Assembly: GCA_000026125.1 (NCBI GenBank) | Contig: CU207211.1 | Location: forward strand, 1,426,001 to 1,490,000 | Reading direction: 5' to 3' | DNA: 64,000 nucleotides | Source: Herminiimonas arsenicoxydans | GTDB lineage: Bacteria > Pseudomonadota > Gammaproteobacteria > Burkholderiales > Burkholderiaceae_D | In this document: positions 50,925 through 59,301 of the stretch, piece by piece | Numbering within the stretch: the first letter of the stretch is position 1 | Layout: every line of letters starts with the position of its first letter | Program-made: the position numbers and the translations under genes | Notes under the pieces: model-generated | What the model saw: only the letters and a program-made list of their open reading frames with translations | Told to the model about the DNA's origin: nothing | Database searches by the model: none

Positions 50925-50960
50925 TTGACTGTGTATTCTTTAAATGTATTCTTGTATACA
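50925..50960 (+). promoter_or_regulatory. Promoter and GntR-type operator of the TRAP-mdc operon
   Basis: TTGACT (50925-50930) and TATTCT (50947-50952), 16 bases apart, form a plausible sigma-70 promoter. TTGTATACA (50952-50960, core palindrome TGTATACA) starts at the last base of the -10 and covers the transcription start, the classic place for a repressor. The leader to dctP is then about 180 bases. Confidence 0.6.
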
Positions 50961-51141
50961 CAAAAAGAAAAGCCGCCATTGATATTTATTTGCTGATCGC
51001 ACAGCGATTGCGCATGCAAGCTCAGTGGGAGGTGAGTTTGATCGTCAGCCTGCAGGCGTGGATGAATGTGTCTTGAGCGCTTGCTACTGATGCCTTGGAG
51101 CAGTTGAATTCTCAAAAAAGAAGTTCATACAGGAGACAAAA

Positions 51142-52170
51142 ATGATCAGTAACAAGTTTCTGAAGTCCACACTATCCACTGTCCTCATAGGCGCATTTGC
51201 CATGGGATTCTCGGCCTCATCAATGGCAGCAACCAAGATCATCAAGATTTCCCACCAATTCCCGGGTGGTGATGGCGCCGATGTCGATTTCCGTCATCGT
51301 CTTGCCGTCAAGTTCGCGCAGGACGTTGAAAAACGCACCAACGGCGAACTGAAATTCGAGATTTATCCATCCGCCTCCCTGGTCAAGCCGAACAGCCAGT
51401 TTTCCGCAATGCAGACCGGTGCACTGGACATGACCGTGCTGCCATTGGCTTACGAAGGCGGCAAGATTCCGGAAACCAATCTCGGCCTGATGCCGGCGCT
51501 GGTGACCAGTTACGAGCAAGGTTTGCGCTGGAAGACAGCGCCTATCGGCAAGGCTTTGAATGACGTGGTGGAAGGCAAGGGCGTCAAGATCATTACCTGG
51601 GTATGGCAAGCCGGCGGCGTTGCATCGAAGACAAAATCGATCGTGCAGCCTAGCGATGCCAAGGACGTCAAAATCCGCGGTGGCAGCAAGGAAATGGACA
51701 TGATGCTGAAGGGTGCGGGCGGTTCGATCACGAACGTCCCATCGTCGGAAATCTATAACGCCATGCAAACCGGCGTGCTCGATGCTGCCGTGACATCAAG
51801 CACATCCTTGTTGAGCTTCCGTTTGTATGAAGTGGCGAAACAAGTGACGACAGCACGTAAAAATACGTTCTGGTTCATGTTCGAGCCTTTGCTGATGGCG
51901 AAAAGCACCTATGACAGCCTGACCCCGGCACAGCAAAAAATCGTGATGGAAGTCGGCGTCAGCCTGGAAAAATTCGCGATGGAAGAGTCGAAGAAGGATG
52001 ACGTGCGTCTGGGCGAGGTATATGCCAAAAATGGCGCCACCGCATCGGATATGGATGACGCTGCCTTCGCAAAATGGCGCGAACTGGCCAAGCAGACTGC
52101 ATGGAAAAATTTCGCTGAAAACGTGAAAAATGGCCAGCAACTGCTCGACCTGGCTCAGGCCGTCAAGTAA
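51142..52170 (+). CDS. dctP: TRAP transporter substrate-binding protein (DctP type)
   Basis: A 342-residue periplasmic binding protein. The signal peptide is MISNKFLKSTLSTVLIGAFA followed by MGFSASSMAA. The DctP core includes HQFPGGDGADVDFRHRLAVKFAQDVEKRTNGELKFEIYPSASL, VKIRGGSKEMDMMLKGAGGS (the Arg that salt-bridges a carboxylate) and PSSEIYNAMQTGVLDAAVTSS. A strong CAGGAGA site precedes the ATG. As the first gene of a malonate operon, it probably binds malonate or a close dicarboxylate. An internal terminator follows. Confidence 0.9.
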   Translation: MISNKFLKSTLSTVLIGAFAMGFSASSMAATKIIKISHQFPGGDGADVDFRHRLAVKFAQDVEKRTNGELKFEIYPSASLVKPNSQFSAMQTGALDMTVLPLAYEGGKIPETNLGLMPALVTSYEQGLRWKTAPIGKALNDVVEGKGVKIITWVWQAGGVASKTKSIVQPSDAKDVKIRGGSKEMDMMLKGAGGSITNVPSSEIYNAMQTGVLDAAVTSSTSLLSFRLYEVAKQVTTARKNTFWFMFEPLLMAKSTYDSLTPAQQKIVMEVGVSLEKFAMEESKKDDVRLGEVYAKNGATASDMDDAAFAKWRELAKQTAWKNFAENVKNGQQLLDLAQAVK

Positions 52171-52182
52171 CCCCGTCGAACT

Positions 52183-52216
52183 AAAAATGCCTGCAATTTC
52201 ACTTGCAGGCATTTTT
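52183..52216 (+). terminator. Intercistronic terminator between dctP and dctQ
   Basis: AAAAATGCCTGCAA and TTGCAGGCATTTTT form a perfect 14-bp stem with a 6-base loop, and the T tract runs out to 52217. It lies 13 bases after the dctP stop and ends 13 bases before the dctQ start. Partial termination here would keep the binding protein more abundant than the membrane subunits and Mdc enzymes. Confidence 0.88.
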
Positions 52217-52229
52217 TCAGGAATTTCAT

Positions 52230-52766
52230 ATGACTAATTTGATTCGATTGATGGGCAACAGTTTGCGTGCCTTTAATCGCTGGATGGCGATTCTTTCCGC
52301 TTTATTAATTGTGCTGGCGACGCTGGCGCTGGTCTACGAAGTGGTGACGCGCTACTACCTGCGTATCGCCAATGACTGGATGATCGAGTTTTGTGTTTAC
52401 CTTTTGATTGCCGCGACTTTTCTGGCCGCTGCCTATACGCAGGCCGAGCGGGGCCATGTCGGCATTGAGGTGCTGGATGAAGTGATGTCGCCGAAATGGA
52501 ACAAGTATCGTTTGATGGCTGGTGATTTTCTGTCGCTGATCGTGGTGTTTTTTGTCGCGCGTAATGCCTGGCAATACGCATGGAATGCTTATCAACAGGG
52601 GTGGAGCACCAGTTCAACCTGGGCTCCGCCATTGTGGATACCCTATTTTTTCATGGCATTCGGTTTGAGCACGATGGCTTTGCAGATGGTGATGCAGATC
52701 ATCGAAACGCTCACCATTCCTGTCCGGCATCAACAACATCAAGAACAAAACCTGATGGGAGCCTAA
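52230..52766 (+). CDS. dctQ: TRAP transporter small permease (DctQ type)
   Basis: A 178-residue membrane subunit with four helices. It has the family core VVTRYYLRIANDWMIEFCVYLLIAATFLAAAYTQAERGHVGIEVLDE (motif FLAAAYTqxexGHVxIexL). AGGAATTTCAT gives a ribosome site for the ATG at 52230. It is separated from dctP by a terminator hairpin and joins directly to dctM. Confidence 0.9.
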   Translation: MTNLIRLMGNSLRAFNRWMAILSALLIVLATLALVYEVVTRYYLRIANDWMIEFCVYLLIAATFLAAAYTQAERGHVGIEVLDEVMSPKWNKYRLMAGDFLSLIVVFFVARNAWQYAWNAYQQGWSTSSTWAPPLWIPYFFMAFGLSTMALQMVMQIIETLTIPVRHQQHQEQNLMGA

Positions 52767-54113
52767 ATGGGTACGCTAGAACTTGGTTTGCTTTATCTCG
52801 GCGTCACTCTGGTCCTGCTGTTTTCAGGGATGCCGATTGCGTTTGCACTGGGCGCCAGTGCGCTTGGCTTCATGTACTTTTTTATGCCGCCTATGAATCT
52901 GGAGATGCTGGCGGAAACGCTGTATGGCGAACTCGATAATTTCACGCTGTTGACGATCCCTTTGTTCATCATCATGGGAGCGGCCATAGGCAAGACGCGG
53001 GCCGCGGTCGACCTGTATGAATCGGCTTATCGCTGGATGCACAAAATGCCGGGCTCGCTGGGCGTGGCCAATGTGATCGGCTGCACGGTATTTGCCGCAT
53101 TGTGCGGATCCAGCCCTGCGACATGTGCGGCGATCGGTGGCATGGGCATACCAGAAATGCGCAAGCGCGGTTATTCGGATGCGCTGGCAACGGGTCTGAT
53201 TGCTGCCGGTGGCACGCTGGGGATTCTGATTCCGCCGTCGATCACGCTGATCATCTACGGCTTGATTACCGAACAATCGATAGGCAAGCTGTTTTTGGCC
53301 GGCATCATCCCCGGCCTATTACTGGCATTTTGTTTTGCTGCGTATGTCGTGTATCGCGCATCCAAGGACATCCGTCTGGCGAACGAAGCCCTGGCAGCAG
53401 GCATTGATCAAGTGCATACGGCGCCGGTAGTGGAGAGTTATAGCTGGCGCGAGCGTTTTGAAGTGCTGCCGCGCTTGCTGCCATTCGTGATCCTGATCGC
53501 CATCATCATGTATGCCATGTATGGCGGCATAGGTACGCCATCCGAGATTGCCGGCATCGGCGCCTTCGGTGCGATGTTGCTGGTGGTGCTGGTGTACAAA
53601 TGCTATCGCTGGATGGACGTGCGTGCGATTTTCCTGGGTACGGCAAAAGAGTCGTGCATGATCATGATGATCATTGCGATGGCTTTCCTGTTTACTTATG
53701 TGATGAGCTATCTGCGTATCACGCAAAGCGCAGCAGAGTGGCTGGCCGCGCTGGAAATGTCCAAATGGGCCTATCTGTTCTGGGTCAATATCCTGTTGCT
53801 GGTGCTCGGTTGCTTCCTGCCGCCGGTCGCCATCATTTTGATGGTGACGCCGGTTATTCTACCCGGCATTATCGCCAACGGTTTCGATCCGATCTGGTTC
53901 GGTATTGTCCTCACCATCAATATGGAGCTCGGACTGATCACACCGCCGGTCGGCTTGAACCTGTTTGTCATCAAGGGCATATCGCCCGACATCAAGAACC
54001 GCGAAATACTCAGAGGCGTTGTTCCCTTCATCTGGATCATGATTGCATTCATCGCTCTGCTGGCTGTATTTCCGGAGATTGTCACCTATTTGCCTAATAA
54101 AGTTGGAACCTAA
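52767..54113 (+). CDS. dctM: TRAP transporter large permease (DctM type)
   Basis: A 448-residue Na+-coupled transport subunit with about twelve hydrophobic segments. Typical motifs are LYLGVTLVLLFSGMPIAFALGASALGF, FTLLTIPLFIIMGAAIGKTRAA, GSSPATCAAIGGMGIPEMRKRGYSDALATGLIAAGGTLGILIPPSI (core GTLGILIPPSI) and ELGLITPPVGLNLFVIKGI. It starts immediately after the dctQ stop, and its own stop overlaps the mdcA start as TAATG. Confidence 0.93.
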   Translation: MGTLELGLLYLGVTLVLLFSGMPIAFALGASALGFMYFFMPPMNLEMLAETLYGELDNFTLLTIPLFIIMGAAIGKTRAAVDLYESAYRWMHKMPGSLGVANVIGCTVFAALCGSSPATCAAIGGMGIPEMRKRGYSDALATGLIAAGGTLGILIPPSITLIIYGLITEQSIGKLFLAGIIPGLLLAFCFAAYVVYRASKDIRLANEALAAGIDQVHTAPVVESYSWRERFEVLPRLLPFVILIAIIMYAMYGGIGTPSEIAGIGAFGAMLLVVLVYKCYRWMDVRAIFLGTAKESCMIMMIIAMAFLFTYVMSYLRITQSAAEWLAALEMSKWAYLFWVNILLLVLGCFLPPVAIILMVTPVILPGIIANGFDPIWFGIVLTINMELGLITPPVGLNLFVIKGISPDIKNREILRGVVPFIWIMIAFIALLAVFPEIVTYLPNKVGT

Positions 54114-55765
54114 TGAAACAGTGGAATCTGCTTTCCGAAAATCGGGGTAAAAGAATTGCACGGGGCCTGGCGATCACGGGAAGGATCGCCGATCCTGGCA
54201 AAATTGTTGCGTTGCTTGAGGCCGTGATTGAATCGGGCGATCGTGTCTGCCTCGAAGGAAACAACCAGAAGCAGGCGAATTTTCTGGCGGGCGCCTTGTG
54301 CGCGCTGGATCCGGCGCGTGTGCATGATTTGCACATGCTGCTCTCGGTCCTTGCCTTGCCGGAGCATCTGGATATTTTCGACAAGGGGATTGCATCCAGG
54401 CTTGATTTTTCGTTTTCCGGGCCGCAGGCAGTTCGTCTGGCGCGGCTGGTTGCAACGGGCAAGATCAATATCGGTGCGATTCATACCTATCTCGAACTGT
54501 TCGGGCGCTACTTCATCGATCTGACGCCGCGTGTTGCGCTGGTTGCCGCACAGGCGGCGGATCGGCAGGGAAATCTCTATACGGGGCCCAACACCGAAGA
54601 TACGCCAGCTATTGTGGAGGCGACGGCCTTCAAGAACGGTATCGTGATTGCACAAGTCAATGAAATCGTCGATGTACTGCCACGCGTTGATATTCCGGCG
54701 GATTGGGTGGATTTTGTGGTGCCGGCGCCGACGCCGCATTACATCGAGCCGCTGTTCACGCGCGATCCTGCCTTGATTTCCGAGGTGCAGGTGCTGATGG
54801 CGATGATGGCCATCAAAGGCATCTACGCGGAATACGGTGTCGAGCGCATCAATCACGGCATTGGTTTTGATACCGCGGCGATCGAATTGATCCTGCCGAC
54901 CTATGCCGAGTCGCTGGGCTTGAAAGGAAAAATCGGACGGCACTGGGCCTTGAATCCTCATCCGGCACTGATTCCTGCGATCGAAGCCGGCTTTGTGGAG
55001 TCGGTCCATTCTTTCGGCTCGGAGCTGGGCATGGAACGCTATATCGAAGCGCGCCCGGATGTGTTTTTTGTCGGGCGCGACGGTTCGATGCGCAGCAACC
55101 GTGCGATGAGTCAGGTGGCCGGCCATTATGCGTGCGACATGTTCATCGGTTCGACGCTGCAGATCGATATGCAGGGGAACTCATCGACCGCAACGCTGGG
55201 ACGCATTTCAGGTTTTGGCGGTGCGCCTAACATGGGCTCGGATGCACGTGGCCGGCGTCATCCGAGTGCCGCATGGCTGAAGGCAGGGGAACAGGCGCGG
55301 CAACAGACAAGCCAGGAGAAGAAAAAAATGCCGCGTGGCCAGAAGCTGGTGGTGCAAATAGTGGAGACCTTCCGCGAGCATATGCAACCGGCTTTTGTGG
55401 AAGAACTGGATGCATGGAAAGTGGCCGAGCAGGCCAAGCTGGCGATCCCGCCGGTGATGATTTACGGCGACGATGTGACGCACATCCTGACGGAGGAAGG
55501 CATCGCCAATCTGCTGTTGTGCCGCACTGAAGAAGAGCGCGAGCAGGCGATACGCGGCGTTGCAGGATATACGCCGGTCGGCATGGCGCGCGACAAAAAG
55601 ATGGTGGAAAACCTGCGCGATCGCGGCATTATTTTGCGTGCCGAAGACATGGGTATAGACAAGCGCATGGCGACGCGCGATCTGCTGGCAGCGAAAAACA
55701 TGAAAGACCTGGTGCGCGCATCCGGCGGCTTGTATGCACCGCCCAAGCGTTTCAGAAACTGGTGA
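54113..55765 (+). CDS. mdcA: Malonate decarboxylase alpha subunit (acyl-carrier protein transferase)
   Basis: A 550-residue subunit that exchanges acetyl for malonyl on the MdcC carrier, the entry step of biotin-independent malonate decarboxylation to acetate and CO2. It starts MKQWNLLSENRGKRIARGLAI and contains VCLEGNNQKQANFLAGALCALDPARVHDLHMLLSVLALPEHLDIFDKGIASRLDFSFSGPQ (core EGNNQKQANFLA), then VGRDGSMRSNRAMSQVAGHYACDMFIGSTLQID and GNSSTATLGRISGFGGAPNMGSDARGRRH. Length is normal for MdcA. Confidence 0.96.
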   Translation: MKQWNLLSENRGKRIARGLAITGRIADPGKIVALLEAVIESGDRVCLEGNNQKQANFLAGALCALDPARVHDLHMLLSVLALPEHLDIFDKGIASRLDFSFSGPQAVRLARLVATGKINIGAIHTYLELFGRYFIDLTPRVALVAAQAADRQGNLYTGPNTEDTPAIVEATAFKNGIVIAQVNEIVDVLPRVDIPADWVDFVVPAPTPHYIEPLFTRDPALISEVQVLMAMMAIKGIYAEYGVERINHGIGFDTAAIELILPTYAESLGLKGKIGRHWALNPHPALIPAIEAGFVESVHSFGSELGMERYIEARPDVFFVGRDGSMRSNRAMSQVAGHYACDMFIGSTLQIDMQGNSSTATLGRISGFGGAPNMGSDARGRRHPSAAWLKAGEQARQQTSQEKKKMPRGQKLVVQIVETFREHMQPAFVEELDAWKVAEQAKLAIPPVMIYGDDVTHILTEEGIANLLLCRTEEEREQAIRGVAGYTPVGMARDKKMVENLRDRGIILRAEDMGIDKRMATRDLLAAKNMKDLVRASGGLYAPPKRFRNW

Positions 55766-55787
55766 AGCAAGATATGGAAACCCTGAT

Positions 55788-56102
55788 ATGGAAACCTTGA
55801 ATTTTCGTTTTGAAAACGGTACGCGACGTGTCACGCCGCATGCGGAACTGGTCGGCGTGGTGAGTTCGGGCAATCTCGAAGTGCTGATCGAAACGGCAGT
55901 CCTGAACGGCGGCTGCGAAGTGGAAGTGAAAACGGCTGCGGTTGGATTCGCTGCGATCTGGCAGGCAGTGATAGCGGATTTTCATCTGCGCTGGTCGCTG
56001 GCGGATGTCCGCATCTCGATCAACGATGTAGGCGCCACACCAGCGGTCGTCAGCCTGCGTCTGGATCAGGCGGTGGAATCCATGATGGGAGCGACGACAT
56101 GA
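55788..56102 (+). CDS. mdcC: Malonate decarboxylase acyl carrier protein (delta subunit)
   Basis: A 104-residue carrier bearing a 2'-(5''-phosphoribosyl)-3'-dephospho-CoA arm. The site of attachment is in GVVSSGNLEVLIE, where Ser27 corresponds to the modified serine. The sequence continues AVLNGGCEVEVKTAAVGFAAIWQAVI and SINDVGATPAVVSLRLDQA, as in other MdcC proteins. The ATG lies in the second unit of a near-perfect 14-base tandem repeat (GATATGGAAACCCT then GATATGGAAACCTT), so an earlier ATG in another frame is also present. The stop overlaps mdcD as ATGA. Confidence 0.93.
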   Translation: METLNFRFENGTRRVTPHAELVGVVSSGNLEVLIETAVLNGGCEVEVKTAAVGFAAIWQAVIADFHLRWSLADVRISINDVGATPAVVSLRLDQAVESMMGATT

Positions 56103-56995
56103 GCAGCTATCTGGAAGCCAATGCACGCCAGCGTATCCATCAGTTGCTCGACGCAGATTCGTTTGCGGAATTTCTGCCGCCCGCGCAGCGCATCGTCAGC
56201 CCGCATCTGGCTCAACTTGATACGCCGGTCTCGTTCGACGATGGCGTGGTGATCGGCAGCGGCACATTGCTGGGAGCGCGGGTGCTGGCCGCATCGCAGG
56301 AAGGCGGCTTCATGGGAGGCGCGGTGGGCGAGGTGCATGGCGCCAAACTTGTGGGCTTGCTGAAACGTGCCATCCAGGATCGCGTGGATGGCGTGGTGCT
56401 GTTGCTGGAAACCGGCGGCGTGCGCCTGCACGAAGCGAATGCCGGTTTGATTGCAGTATCGGAAGTGATGCGCGCAGTACTCGATACGCGCGCCGCCAAT
56501 ATCCCGGTCATCGTCTTGATCGGCGGCTCCAACGGCTGCTTTGGCGGCATGGGCATCGTGGCCTGTTGCGCCAATGCGATCCTGATGTCGGAAGAAGCGC
56601 GGCTGGCGATGTCGGGTCCGGAAGTGATTGAGACGACGCATGGGGTGGAAGAGTTCGATTCCCGCGATCGTGCTCTCGTGTGGCGCACGACAGGAGGCAA
56701 GCACCGTTACCTGCTGGGCGATTGCGATGCCGTGCTGGCAGACGATATTGATGTCTTTCGCCATGCTGCAGGCGCAGCGCTGCAACGCTGCAGGCAAAGT
56801 TCGGCCGAACTCACGCTGCAGGCGCTTGAATCCGAACACGCTTTACTGAGCAAGCGCTTGAAGGATTTCGGCCAGTTGTCCGAGCCTATGGATATCTGGT
56901 CCAGCCTCGGCATTGCGAACCCCGCTGCATTGCCGATGCTGGAAGCCGAAGCCTTCATGCAGCAGGTCTCATCCTTCCGTCTGGGAGAACGATAA
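56099..56995 (+). CDS. mdcD: Malonate decarboxylase beta subunit
   Basis: A 298-residue carboxyltransferase-like (crotonase-fold) subunit that, with MdcE, decarboxylates malonyl-S-ACP to acetyl-S-ACP. Key stretches are NARQRIHQLLDADSFAEFLPPAQRIVSPHL, ASQEGGFMGGAVGEVHGAKLVGLLKRAI, LLLETGGVRLHEANAGLIAVSEVMRAVLD and GGSNGCFGGMGIVACCANAILMSEEARLAMSGPEVIE, which hold the oxyanion-hole glycines. It overlaps both neighbours by a few bases. Confidence 0.95.
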   Translation: MSSYLEANARQRIHQLLDADSFAEFLPPAQRIVSPHLAQLDTPVSFDDGVVIGSGTLLGARVLAASQEGGFMGGAVGEVHGAKLVGLLKRAIQDRVDGVVLLLETGGVRLHEANAGLIAVSEVMRAVLDTRAANIPVIVLIGGSNGCFGGMGIVACCANAILMSEEARLAMSGPEVIETTHGVEEFDSRDRALVWRTTGGKHRYLLGDCDAVLADDIDVFRHAAGAALQRCRQSSAELTLQALESEHALLSKRLKDFGQLSEPMDIWSSLGIANPAALPMLEAEAFMQQVSSFRLGER

Positions 56996-57711
56996 TGGAA
57001 TGGCAGAAACTTGCAGCGGAGTTGTTCCCGGAAGGACATGACATTGTCGAGCGCGATTTTTTCCTGCGCGGTAATGCGACGATCTCCGGCCGTGTCGCTA
57101 CCGTCATAGGCACCACCGGCCATACACCCATCGGGGTGGAAATCGCGCTGGCGCAGGCCCATGCGATTCTCGAAACGATGCGCGAATTTCCCGGTCGCCC
57201 GCTGATCATACTGGTCGATACGCAAGGCCAGCGCCTGCGGCATCGCGATGAAATGCTGGGTATCAATCGCTACATGGCGCATCTGGGAAAATGCATCGAT
57301 CGTGCGCGCCGCAACGGCCATCCGGTAATCGGTCTGGTCTACGATCAGGCGCTGTCCGGCGGCTTCATCACAAGCGGCCTGATGGCGGATGCCTGTTATG
57401 CGCTGCCCGAGGCTGAAATCCGCGTGATGGGCTTGCCGGCCATGGCGCGCATCACCAAAGTGCCGGAAGAAAAACTGCGCGAGCTGGCAAAGTCGAATCC
57501 GGTGTTTGCTCCCGGCGCAGAAAATTATTTGAATATGGGCGGCGTCGAAGCCATCTGGCACGATGATCTGGCAGCCTGCCTATCCCGGGCTCTGCAACAG
57601 ACGGATGCAAGCGATCGCCGCAGTGAACGCGGGCTGGAAAGAGGCGGGCGCAAAATGGCGCGTCCGGTTATCCAGGGCGTGCTGGCCAGTCACAATGTTT
57701 TACCGTCATAA
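56995..57711 (+). CDS. mdcE: Malonate decarboxylase gamma subunit
   Basis: A 238-residue partner of MdcD with the same carboxyltransferase fold. Visible motifs are VIGTTGHTPIGVEIALAQAHAILE, LIILVDTQGQRLRHRDEMLGINRYMAHLGKCID, GLVYDQALSGGFITSGLMADACYALPEAEIRVMGLPAMARITKVPEEKL and FAPGAENYLNMGGVEAIW. The start codon shares bases with the mdcD stop (TAATG). The end overlaps mdcG by 17 bases. Confidence 0.95.
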   Translation: MEWQKLAAELFPEGHDIVERDFFLRGNATISGRVATVIGTTGHTPIGVEIALAQAHAILETMREFPGRPLIILVDTQGQRLRHRDEMLGINRYMAHLGKCIDRARRNGHPVIGLVYDQALSGGFITSGLMADACYALPEAEIRVMGLPAMARITKVPEEKLRELAKSNPVFAPGAENYLNMGGVEAIWHDDLAACLSRALQQTDASDRRSERGLERGGRKMARPVIQGVLASHNVLPS

Positions 57712-58363
57712 CCGCGTCTGGCTGTCTGCAAATGGATGGCAGGCGGCATGTGCAAGGCTGCCTGCTGCACATGCGAAGGAATTGATGCGATGGGCTGAAC
57801 ATGACTGGCCGGCCATCGTGCGCCGGAGCGACGCCGACGCACAGCCGGATACGCTTTGTCTTGGCGTGGCGCCGCCGCCAGAGCCGGACAGCGGTGTGAA
57901 AACACGGATTCCCTTTACAGTCGGTGCGGCGGACATCGTGCGCCACGAAGCGCCGCTGGTACTCAGTGCGGCAGAATCTGCACTGTCGCCAGCGTGGCGT
58001 TGTGCATTTTCCGCATTGGCAGTAGAGGCAGGCAGCAGGGGACTGGAATTTCGCGTCTATGGCTCAGTCGCGCTGCAGGCGATCACGAGTCTGCCTTACC
58101 TTGCGGCTTCTTCCGACATAGACCTTCTTTTTTATCCGCGTACGCAGGCCCAGCTGCAGGAGGGCATGGCTCTTCTCAGTCTGTATGCAAAACAATTGCC
58201 GCTGGATGGGGAAATCGTTTTTCCTTCCGCGCGCGCGGTGGCATGGAAGGAGTGGGCGCAAGCGTTTGCAAATCCGGTTCGCCCGCGGGTGCTGGCGAAA
58301 GGCATGTCGAGTCTGAATCTCGTGCAGGTCGCGGACTTGCTGGCGGAACTGGAAAAATCATAG
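57695..58363 (+). CDS. mdcG: Phosphoribosyl-dephospho-CoA transferase (holo-MdcC synthase)
   Basis: A 222-residue nucleotidyltransferase-fold enzyme that attaches the phosphoribosyl-dephospho-CoA arm to apo-MdcC. The active site is seen as RVYGSVALQAITSLPYLAASSDIDLLF (GS motif followed by DxD). The start is set at MFYRHNRVWLS, the usual length; the frame opens farther upstream inside mdcE. It overlaps mdcE by 17 bases and mdcB by 1 base. Confidence 0.9.
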   Translation: MFYRHNRVWLSANGWQAACARLPAAHAKELMRWAEHDWPAIVRRSDADAQPDTLCLGVAPPPEPDSGVKTRIPFTVGAADIVRHEAPLVLSAAESALSPAWRCAFSALAVEAGSRGLEFRVYGSVALQAITSLPYLAASSDIDLLFYPRTQAQLQEGMALLSLYAKQLPLDGEIVFPSARAVAWKEWAQAFANPVRPRVLAKGMSSLNLVQVADLLAELEKS

Positions 58364-59286
58364 TGAAGCAATCGGCCCACTTATTTCCTGCGCGATACCG
58401 GGAAATTCCTGGCAGTGACGCTGTTCGGGCGTCTTCGGCAAACAGGCTGCTGCGCAATGCATGCCTGGCAACGGCCGGCATTGCCATAGGAAGCCTGCAC
58501 GCAGAACTGGTGCTGTATCCTAAGCCCGGTCTGGTTTCTCTGATAGACAATGGCAGTCATGCCGACATGGATGCCGGCTTGTTCATGCGCAGCCTGTTTT
58601 CACTGCGCCATTACTTTGTCCGGGTGGCGCATGCAGGGGCAGCGGATGTGCCGTTTGGCGTATTGAAGGAGCTCGGTATACAGGCCGAGCAACGGATGCT
58701 GGTTGCAACCGGTGGCATCAACACGCATCGCGGCGCCATTTTTTCTCTGGGGCTGCTCTGTGCCGCCGCCGGATATTGCCACGGCCACGGATTACCTGTA
58801 TCGGAAAGCACATTGCGCACGGTGCTCATGTCGCAATGGGGTGCCGCGTTGGAGAGACACTCGATGCAGGCGGCATCCGGCACTTCCCACGGCATGCGTG
58901 TCGCACACCTGTATGGCATTAGCGGTGCGCGTGAAGAAGCTGCAAAGGGCTTTCCGGCGGTATTCGATATCGGTCTGCCGCAGTTGCGCAACACGCTGGC
59001 TGCTGGGCGCTCGTCATATCATGCGCAGGTGGATGCCTTGTTCGCCTTGATGGCGCATATGGCAGATACCAATATTTATCATCGCGGCGGGCCGGATGGA
59101 GCGGTGCTGGCCAGACAGGCGGCGCAAGGATACATCGCACTTGGCGGCACTGCACATCCGCACTGGTACGATACTGCGCTCGATTGTCACCGGCAATTCG
59201 TGAGCAGAGGTTTGTCACCGGGTGGCGCAGCAGACATGCTTGCCGCAAGCTGGTTCGTGTATCAGACAAGTCTAGGGATGGAATGA
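58363..59286 (+). CDS. mdcB: Triphosphoribosyl-dephospho-CoA synthase
   Basis: A 307-residue CitG-family enzyme that joins ATP-derived ribose to dephospho-CoA, making the precursor of the MdcC prosthetic group. Motifs are LHAELVLYPKPGLVSLIDNGSHADMDAGLFMRSLFSL (core PKPGLVSxxDxGSHxDMD), TGGINTHRGAIFSLGLLCAA, GTSHGMRVA and MADTNIYHRGG. The start is a GTG that overlaps the mdcG stop as TAGTG; the same frame stays open 500 bases upstream inside mdcG, which makes start choice important. Confidence 0.93.
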   Translation: MKQSAHLFPARYREIPGSDAVRASSANRLLRNACLATAGIAIGSLHAELVLYPKPGLVSLIDNGSHADMDAGLFMRSLFSLRHYFVRVAHAGAADVPFGVLKELGIQAEQRMLVATGGINTHRGAIFSLGLLCAAAGYCHGHGLPVSESTLRTVLMSQWGAALERHSMQAASGTSHGMRVAHLYGISGAREEAAKGFPAVFDIGLPQLRNTLAAGRSSYHAQVDALFALMAHMADTNIYHRGGPDGAVLARQAAQGYIALGGTAHPHWYDTALDCHRQFVSRGLSPGGAADMLAASWFVYQTSLGME

Positions 59287-59301
59287 AACGACAGGGACGG
59301 G

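Noticed and set aside
54110..55126. 338-residue open frame on the - strand
   Set aside because: Antisense to mdcA, which is well supported by motifs and operon context.
57856..58362. N-terminal extension of mdcB
   Set aside because: The frame is open but duplicates the mdcG coding region and lacks family similarity; the GTG overlapping the mdcG stop gives the normal MdcB length.
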